A DNA stretch of 26,215 bases from CAZLQR01 sp964366455 (GTDB lineage: Bacteria; Patescibacteriota; Microgenomatia; UBA1406; GWC2-37-13). Below, in pieces: positions 21,334-26,215 of this stretch. Below the pieces are notes generated by a model. It had not been told where the DNA came from, did not search any database, and was given only the letters and a program-made list of their open reading frames with translations. The stretch is taken from assembly GCA_964366455.1 (NCBI GenBank), contig CAYISZ010000010.1:1-26215 (forward strand), in the 5' to 3' direction. The translations under genes were made by a program, and so were the position numbers. Position 1 is the first letter of the stretch. Each line of letters begins with the position of its first letter.

Positions 21334-22731
21334 TTAGCCGACGGACCCCGTCATTTCTAAATTGATAAGTCTGTTCAGTTCAACGGTATACTCAAACGGA
21401 ATCTCGCGTGTTATCGGTTCGATAAAACCATTCACCAACAGTCCTTCGGCATCGGTTTTGCTTAGTCCTCGCGACATAAGATAAAATAATTTTTCGTCTC
21501 CCAACTTCTCAACAGTTGCCTCGTGTTGAACCTCAACATCGCTCTCCTTAATTTTCATTGTCGGATATGTATCAGATCTAGATTTCTCATCTAAGATGAG
21601 CGCATCACATGAAACGTACACCGAAGAGTTCGTTGCTCCTGGTCTAACCACAACCATTCCTCTGTAGGACGTTCTTCCAGAATTTTTTGAAATTGATTTC
21701 GACACAATTCTAGACTTAGTATTTGGCGCAAAATGAAACATCTTAGCGCCGGCATCCTGATGTTGAAATTTATTTGCAAATGCAATCGATAGCACCTCGC
21801 CTCTTGCGCCATCTCCCATGAGATAACAAGACGGATACTTCATTGTAAGTTTTGATCCGATGTTACAATCTATCCACTCCATAAATCCGTTTTCTTCAAC
21901 TCTTGCGCGTTTTGTTACTAAGTTATAGACATTGTTGCTCCAGTTCTGAACTGTTGTATATCGTACACGAGCTCCCTTTTTCACAAATATCTCAACCACT
22001 GCAGAGTGTAGAGAATCAGAGTCTGTCTTATAAATTGGTGCGGTACAACCTTCGACATAATGTACATAACTTCCCTCTTCGGCAATAATTAGAGTTCTTT
22101 CAAACTGACCAATGTTCTCTGCATTAATTCTGAAATATGCCTGAAGTGGCAAAGTGACCCTTACTCCCTTTGGTACATAGACAAATGAACCTCCAGACCA
22201 TACAGCAGAGTTAAGTGCAGCAAACTTATTGTCCTGCGAAGGAATTAAGGTTCCAAAATATTCCTTAAAAATTTTAGGATATTTTTTAAGAGCGCTGTCG
22301 CAGTCCATAAAAACAACTCCCAGTTTGGTAAGTTCCTTGTGAACGCTCTCATATACAACCTCAGATTCATACTGTGCAGAAACTCCCGATAAGTATTTCT
22401 TCTCAGCTTCTGGAATTCCAATTGCGTCGTAGGTGTCCTTGATCTCCTTGGGTAAATCTGCCCATGCAGTGGCTCTGTCTTTAGTTGGGCGAATGTAATA
22501 GTAGTAGTCTTTAAAATCTATCTTTGAAAGGTCTCCGCCCCAGTTAGGCATTGGCTTTTTTGAAAAGATTTCAAGAGCCTTCATCCTATACTCAGTCATC
22601 CACTTCGGCTCCTTCTTCATCGCCGACATACCAAGCACAACGCTTTTTGAAAGACCTTTCTTTGCCTTGAAGAAGTTCTTCTCCGGTTTGGAGAAACCGT
22701 ACTTATAGTCGAAATCAAGATTTTGATCCAT
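21334..22731 (-). CDS. sufB: SufB Fe-S cluster assembly scaffold
   Basis: A 465-residue SufB of normal length. Conserved parts include VYESVHKELTKLGVVFMDCDSALKKYP, SAVWSGGSFVYVPKGVRV, VHYVEGCTAP (the Cys of the beta-helix core used for sulfur handling), NVYNLVTKRA, EWIDCNIGSKLTMKYPSCYLMG and SKSISKNSGRTSYRG. The C-terminus has QHEATVEKLGDEKLFYLMSRGLSKTDAEGLLVNGFIEP. With SufC and SufD it forms the cytoplasmic complex that builds Fe-S clusters. It overlaps sufC by 17 nt at its start. Nothing looks broken. Confidence 0.95.
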   Translation of the reverse strand: MDQNLDFDYKYGFSKPEKNFFKAKKGLSKSVVLGMSAMKKEPKWMTEYRMKALEIFSKKPMPNWGGDLSKIDFKDYYYYIRPTKDRATAWADLPKEIKDTYDAIGIPEAEKKYLSGVSAQYESEVVYESVHKELTKLGVVFMDCDSALKKYPKIFKEYFGTLIPSQDNKFAALNSAVWSGGSFVYVPKGVRVTLPLQAYFRINAENIGQFERTLIIAEEGSYVHYVEGCTAPIYKTDSDSLHSAVVEIFVKKGARVRYTTVQNWSNNVYNLVTKRARVEENGFMEWIDCNIGSKLTMKYPSCYLMGDGARGEVLSIAFANKFQHQDAGAKMFHFAPNTKSRIVSKSISKNSGRTSYRGMVVVRPGATNSSVYVSCDALILDEKSRSDTYPTMKIKESDVEVQHEATVEKLGDEKLFYLMSRGLSKTDAEGLLVNGFIEPITREIPFEYTVELNRLINLEMTGSVG

Positions 22732-23422
22732 ATCCTCTTTTTTCTATTTGTTTCGCTAACGCTGCGGTTCCTGTTTTAACTAGTCTGCCTTGATTAAGAA
22801 TAAGTACCTCATCAGGTTTTATGTATTTTAAGATTCTGTTGTAGTGAGTGATGATGATATAGGTTTTATTCTTTTTGTTTTTATTTAGAAAGCTGCCAAT
22901 CGTTTTTAGCGCATCGACATCAACTCCAGTATCGACCTCGTCAAATATCTGTACCTGCTTATTAAGTATCGCTGCTTGAAGCACTTCTAGTTTTTTCTTT
23001 TCTCCACCAGACGCATTTTCGTTTAACGATCTTCGTAGTAACTCCTCTGTTAAATGTAGTTCTTTTGCAGTGCTTAGAACTTTTCGTCGCAAAGTAACTG
23101 GGTCAAACTTTCCTGAGAGAGCCAACTGCAGTAACTGAAAAACAGTTATACCTGATAGTGCGAGAGGATTTTGAAACGATAAAAAGATTCCCTTCTCTGC
23201 TCTCTTTTGCGCATCCAGCTCTATTACATTTTCTCCGTTTAGTTTTACTGTTCCCCTTGATTCGTACGCAGGGTGCGCCATCAATGAGTAAGCTAGAGTT
23301 GACTTACCGGAACCATTTGGTCCCATCACAACGTAGACCTTTCCTTTTTTAAACTCAAAAGAAAAGTTTTTAATTATTTTTTTGTCACCAACAGAGACAG
23401 TAAGATTCTTTATCGACAACAT
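22715..23422 (-). CDS. sufC: SufC ATPase
   Basis: A 235-residue ABC-type ATPase that drives the SufBCD complex. Walker A is GPNGSGKST, the signature is NASGGEKKKLEVLQA, Walker B is VQIFDEVDTGVDVDA and the H-loop is IITHYNRIL. These are the variants specific to SufC rather than to transporters. I start it at ATG 23422 (MLSIKNLTVSVG); a TTG seven codons upstream (23443) also opens the frame but falls in a small hairpin. It is the first gene of sufC-sufB-sufD, overlapping sufB by 17 nt, and has a roughly 60-nt leader with two hairpins. Confidence 0.95.
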   Translation of the reverse strand: MLSIKNLTVSVGDKKIIKNFSFEFKKGKVYVVMGPNGSGKSTLAYSLMAHPAYESRGTVKLNGENVIELDAQKRAEKGIFLSFQNPLALSGITVFQLLQLALSGKFDPVTLRRKVLSTAKELHLTEELLRRSLNENASGGEKKKLEVLQAAILNKQVQIFDEVDTGVDVDALKTIGSFLNKNKKNKTYIIITHYNRILKYIKPDEVLILNQGRLVKTGTAALAKQIEKRGYGSKS

Positions 23423-23438
23423 ATTGGAACTTAGTGAA

Positions 23439-23471
23439 TGCAATAATCTTGCAAATCCGACGTTTTGTCGG
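23439..23471 (-). promoter_or_regulatory. Two small hairpins in the sufC leader
   Basis: CCGAC-GTTTT-GTCGG (23457-23471) and TGCAA-TAATC-TTGCA (23439-23453) are both 5-bp stems with 5-nt loops, 3 nt apart, between the predicted transcript start (about 23482) and the ATG at 23422. Neither is followed by a T-run. They could be an operator or an RNA control element for the suf genes. Confidence 0.4.
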
Positions 23472-23488
23472 TCTCACTCAATAACCCA

Positions 23489-23517
23489 ATTCTACCCTCT
23501 TGAAGCTATATTATCAA
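23489..23517 (-). promoter_or_regulatory. Promoter of the sufCBD operon
   Basis: TTGATA (23512-23517), a 17-nt spacer and TAGAAT (23489-23494) on the minus strand. It begins just after the tsaD stop codon and predicts a leader of about 60 nt. Confidence 0.65.
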
Positions 23518-23518
23518 A

Positions 23519-24556
23519 CTATAATCCTAGTCTCATCCTTGGAAATCTATCAAGTGTAGAGAAGTCTTTCACAAACAATTTCTTCTCTGCCTTGTAACCC
23601 GCGACTACCCCAATCATTCCAGCATTATCACCTGTAAGATACTTGTAGGGAGGAAAAAATACTGAGCCATTGTAATTTTTTACAAGTGCTCTTAGCTTTT
23701 TTCTCAGATAATTATTTGCGATAACACCACCGCCACATGCAACTTGTGAACAGCCAGTTTGCACAATAGCTTTCTTTAATTTAATGAGCAATGAATCAAA
23801 GACCGCTTCCTGAAAAGAGCTGATCAAATGCTTCATGTTTTTTATTTTTTCTTCCTCGGTCATGGACTGAACTTTGTAAAGAAATGAGGTTTTAAGTCCA
23901 GAAAAAGAATAATCTAGCGAATTTATCTTAATCATGGGTCGAGGAAATTTATATTTATCTTCATTATTCACTTCCTCAGACAATCTCTCAATCGCACCAC
24001 CACCGGGATATCCTATTCCTAATAGCAGTCGCGCTGCTTTATCAAGAGCTTCTCCTGCTGCATCGTCTAGCGTCTCTCCTAATACTTCATACTCAAGATG
24101 ATTTTTCCACAAAATAATTTCTGTGTGGGCTCCTGACACTAGGAAACCCAACATCGGGAAAATTAAATCTCTTTTTGGGGTTCCTCTGCTGTTTTGTACA
24201 AAAGGAGAGTAAAGATGCCCCTCCATATGGTTGACACTAATTAATTTCTTTTTATACTTTATCGCCAACTCCTTAGCTTTATTAATTCCAACCTCTAGCG
24301 CTGGCGCCAACCCGGGCCCTTGAGTGACTGCAATATAATCTACGTCCTTTATTTTTAACTTCGCTTTTTTAAGTGCCTCGGCAATTACGAAATCAATTTT
24401 TTCAACGTGAGCTCTTTTTGCAAGAGATGGCACGACCCCACCCCACTGCTTATGAATTACAACCTGTGAGTATATTACATTTGAAATAACACGACGTCCT
24501 TCGGTTACGGCAACCGCCGTCTCATCACAGCTGGTGTCAATCGCTAGTATTTTCAT
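23519..24556 (-). CDS. tsaD: TsaD, tRNA N6-threonylcarbamoyladenosine (t6A37) transferase subunit
   Basis: A 345-residue TsaD (Gcp/Kae1 family). It moves the threonylcarbamoyl group onto A37 of ANN-decoding tRNAs. MKILAIDTSCDETAVAV is the standard opening, GGVVPSLAKRAHVEKI follows, the metal-binding histidines are His110 and His114 in NHMEGHLYSP, and GAHTEI, GEALDKAARLLLGIGYPGG and TGDNAGMIG complete the family set. Length is normal. It overlaps the tsaC-tsaE fusion by 4 nt (ATGA), so three of the four bacterial t6A activities are encoded together. TsaB is not in the window. Confidence 0.96.
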   Translation of the reverse strand: MKILAIDTSCDETAVAVTEGRRVISNVIYSQVVIHKQWGGVVPSLAKRAHVEKIDFVIAEALKKAKLKIKDVDYIAVTQGPGLAPALEVGINKAKELAIKYKKKLISVNHMEGHLYSPFVQNSRGTPKRDLIFPMLGFLVSGAHTEIILWKNHLEYEVLGETLDDAAGEALDKAARLLLGIGYPGGGAIERLSEEVNNEDKYKFPRPMIKINSLDYSFSGLKTSFLYKVQSMTEEEKIKNMKHLISSFQEAVFDSLLIKLKKAIVQTGCSQVACGGGVIANNYLRKKLRALVKNYNGSVFFPPYKYLTGDNAGMIGVVAGYKAEKKLFVKDFSTLDRFPRMRLGL

Positions 24557-25596
24557 ATTGATAGTTTAATTTCTCTCTCCTCTTCGCTTTTATGTTTAAT
24601 ATCAACGTAAACTAACTTAACTTTTTCTTTGAGCTCATCAATAATTTCTCCAGCCTTTTCTCCCCACTCGATACATATAATGTTTCCCGCCTTAAAGTAT
24701 TTCTCCAATCCCAAATGCTTAAATTCATCTTTGTCACCAACGTTGTACAGGTCGACATGAACAAAGTGACTAATATTTTTTATCGGATATTCGTAAAAAA
24801 TCACATAAGTTGGCGAGATTATTTTCACAATACCCAATGCCTCTCCAAGTCCTTTTGCAAAAATAGTTTTACCAGCTCCCAACTCTCCCTTGAGAATAAA
24901 CACGATTGATTTATCTTGATTTTGATTTAAAGCTTCTTTTAGAATATCGCCAGCAATTTTCTTAGTAGAGGTTTCTGATTTTGAAAGGTACCCTGCCTGC
25001 CGGCAGGCATGGAGCGTAGAGCTTGAAGCTTTTATATCACCTTGACGAAGCACCTTTAAATCTTCGGTTGTGAAATCGATTACCGTGGATGGTTTGTTGT
25101 ATGGAAGTTTTCCTCCGTCAACCATAAGTGTTACGAGTTTTGTGCGGCCGTCTCCAACTCGCCCTTTAAATGAATCGAGTGAATAATTTGGTGGTTGTGA
25201 GGAAACATTTGCAGAGGTAGCTGTAACAGGTTTTCCAAATTTTTTAACTAACTCAAGAATTGCTGGGTACTTAGGAATCCTAATTCCAAGAGTTCCTTTT
25301 TCGGATTCCAGTCCTTTAACGACTTTGTGTTTTGATGGCAACACTATGGTGTATGGGCCAGGGATAAATTCTTTTAACCTGTCTTCTGTTTTTTTATCGA
25401 TAACGACATAGTCCTTCGCCATATCCAAATCTGAAACAAAAATGGATACAGGCTTACCTGCTGGGCGTTCCTTGAAATCGAATAGTTTTTTTACTGCTTC
25501 GGGATTAGTTGCATCACACAGCAATCCATACACAGTGTCTGATGGATGAACCACCAGTCCTCCTTGTTCTAATGTTTGAATTATTTTATCGTCCAT
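24553..25596 (-). CDS. tsaC-tsaE: TsaC-TsaE fusion (threonylcarbamoyl-AMP synthase plus t6A ATPase)
   Basis: A 347-residue fusion. Residues 1-188 are TsaC/YrdC: GGLVVHPSDTVYGLLCDA, KERPAGKPVSIFV, GPYTIVLP, GIRIPKYP, ATSANVSSQPP, PSTVIDF and a final LRQGDI. They make threonylcarbamoyl-AMP from threonine, bicarbonate and ATP. Residues about 212-347 are TsaE: Walker A GELGAGKT (237-244), SPTYVIFYEY, HVDLYNV and CIEWGE (308-313). The linker (about 189-211) includes LHACRQAG, encoded by a 16-bp palindrome and a fragment of the 7-bp repeat family. The reading frame is continuous through the join, so it is a real fusion, not an error in stop placement. It is followed by tsaD with a 4-nt overlap. Confidence 0.93.
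   Translation of the reverse strand: MDDKIIQTLEQGGLVVHPSDTVYGLLCDATNPEAVKKLFDFKERPAGKPVSIFVSDLDMAKDYVVIDKKTEDRLKEFIPGPYTIVLPSKHKVVKGLESEKGTLGIRIPKYPAILELVKKFGKPVTATSANVSSQPPNYSLDSFKGRVGDGRTKLVTLMVDGGKLPYNKPSTVIDFTTEDLKVLRQGDIKASSSTLHACRQAGYLSKSETSTKKIAGDILKEALNQNQDKSIVFILKGELGAGKTIFAKGLGEALGIVKIISPTYVIFYEYPIKNISHFVHVDLYNVGDKDEFKHLGLEKYFKAGNIICIEWGEKAGEIIDELKEKVKLVYVDIKHKSEEEREIKLSI
24994..25009. repeat. 16-bp perfect palindrome inside the tsaC-tsaE linker
   Basis: TGCCTGCCGGCAGGCA equals its own reverse complement. It is much richer in GC than its surroundings and is followed at once by GGAGCGTAGAGCTT (25011-25024), shared with the sufU leader. Together they look like inserted repeat DNA translated in frame. 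Confidence 0.75.
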
Positions 25597-25603
25597 AAGT
25601 AAG

Positions 25604-25631
25604 TTCTAAGCTCTAAGTTCTACGCTACAAG
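25604..25631 (+). repeat. 7-bp repeat cluster upstream of tsaC-tsaE
   Basis: Heptads TTCTAAG, CTCTAAG, TTCTACG and CTACAAG lie 8 nt before the start codon, inside the predicted leader. The first three match the cluster at 6935-6955 at all but one base. Confidence 0.72.
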
Positions 25632-25653
25632 CATTGCGCTTTAGGAATACCCT

Positions 25654-25662
25654 ATTCTACCA
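25654..25662 (-). promoter_or_regulatory. Extended -10 promoter of tsaC-tsaE and tsaD
   Basis: TGG-TAGAAT on the minus strand (TAGAAT 25654-25659) is an extended -10 with no clear -35. The predicted leader is about 50 nt and includes the 7-bp repeats. Confidence 0.45.
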
Positions 25663-25668
25663 AAAATC

Positions 25669-25677
25669 TGCTAGAAT
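25669..25677 (+). promoter_or_regulatory. Extended -10 promoter of ftsH
   Basis: TGC-TAGAAT (TAGAAT 25672-25677) lies 5 nt before the ATG at 25683. No -35 is evident. The geometry predicts a leaderless or near-leaderless mRNA. Confidence 0.5.
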
Positions 25678-25682
25678 TAGCC

Positions 25683-26215
25683 ATGCCTGCGAAAAAAAAT
25701 CCGGAAAAAAAGATTAAAGAATTTCGCCTTAACATAAATATTCGAACCTTCTTTATTACTTTTTTTATTCTCTTCTTTCTTTACTTTAGTTACCAATCGC
25801 TCGCTGGAGAAGTCAAAAAAACTCTTCCAGAAAAATCGCTTACAACTGTAATTGCCGAAATAAAACAGAAGAAGGTACAGAAGGTAGAAGTGATCGATAA
25901 TAAAGTTCTTGTCTACTACAAAGATAAAAAACTGGCAATTACTTACAAAGAGTCTAGCGATAGTTTTGTTTCCACTTTAAAAGATTCTGGAATAAATCCA
26001 AACGATCTTCAAATTGTTGTTAAGGACACACAAGGCTCGAGTGGAGTTATGAATTTTCTAAGCAATCTAATTCCTACTCTTCTTATGGTGGCTTTTTTCA
26101 TCTTTATTTTTAGACAAGCAAAGGGCGCTCAGGAAAATGTTTTCTCATTTGGACAATCTCGAGCTAAAAAATTCAACAAGGATATTTCAAAAATCACATT
26201 CAAAGATGTTGCTGG
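25683..26215 (+). CDS. ftsH: FtsH membrane AAA+ protease, N-terminal part (runs off window)
   Basis: The first 177 codons of FtsH. A basic N-terminus is followed by a membrane segment (about 21-40: IRTFFITFFILFFLYFSYQS), the extracytoplasmic FtsH_ext domain (SLTTVIAEIKQKKVQKVEVIDNKVLVYYKDKK...), a second membrane segment (about 121-140: FLSNLIPTLLMVAFFIFIFR), then AKGAQENVFSFGQSRAKKF and ITFKDVAG, which lead directly into the AAA+ ATPase domain beyond the window. It degrades membrane and short-lived soluble proteins. It is divergent from tsaC-tsaE with 86 nt between them. Confidence 0.95.
   Translation, partial: MPAKKNPEKKIKEFRLNINIRTFFITFFILFFLYFSYQSLAGEVKKTLPEKSLTTVIAEIKQKKVQKVEVIDNKVLVYYKDKKLAITYKESSDSFVSTLKDSGINPNDLQIVVKDTQGSSGVMNFLSNLIPTLLMVAFFIFIFRQAKGAQENVFSFGQSRAKKFNKDISKITFKDVA

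Noticed and set aside
23443..23443. TTG start of sufC seven codons upstream
   Set aside because: SufC proteins start at MLSIKNL; the extra residues come from a hairpin in the leader.

Overview
The window looks like a chromosome segment of an AT-rich Patescibacteria (Candidate Phyla Radiation) bacterium, probably of the Microgenomates group. This is an inference. It rests on minimal, overlapping gene layouts, a tRNA gene without an encoded CCA, a short SufD and SufU, a TsaC-TsaE fusion, a gamma-alpha fused 2-oxoacid:ferredoxin oxidoreductase, and two membrane-anchored proteins with a basic 'KAA/SRA' motif just after the N-terminal membrane segment. No phage genes, insertion sequences or CRISPR array were seen.

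Layout. (1) 1-538, minus: start of a gene for a Tat-signal-like protein resembling the FAM151/menorin (DUF2181) branch of the glycerophosphodiesterase superfamily. (2) 607-9779, plus: a tRNA with anticodon CAT, then eight tightly packed genes for surface glycan assembly: a GT2 transferase, a Wzy/WaaL-type polymerase or ligase, a GT39-type membrane transferase, three GT4 transferases, an endonuclease/exonuclease/phosphatase-fold enzyme and a FemAB-type aminoacyltransferase. (3) 9782-12226, minus: Lon protease, converging on the glycan genes with a 2-nt gap. (4) 12289-15586, minus: SufU, a ferredoxin, a 48-residue zinc-ribbon protein lying partly inside the ferredoxin gene, KorA and KorB. (5) 15670-17301, minus: two exported proteins with Pro/Thr stalks. 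(6) 17421-18653, minus: SufS. (7) 18722-20717, plus: three unrecognised small genes, set against the direction of the suf genes. (8) 20668-23422, minus: SufC, SufB and a short SufD. (9) 23519-25596, minus: TsaC-TsaE fusion and TsaD, for the tRNA modification t6A. (10) 25683-end, plus: N-terminal part of FtsH.

How the genes fit together. The minus-strand block joins Fe-S cluster building (SufS, SufU, SufBCD) to consumers of Fe-S clusters (ferredoxin, KorAB). It is split by the two exported proteins and the three-gene island. The plus-strand block is one surface-polysaccharide operon.

The most striking signals are not genes. First, several promoters have a -10 box ending exactly 6 nt before the ATG, which predicts leaderless mRNAs; the GT2 gene begins 1 nt after the tRNA. 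Second, a family of 7-bp repeats (core YTCTAAG, or TTAGNNN on the other strand) recurs at gene borders and even inside two coding regions. No gene-free stretch exceeds about 125 nt.
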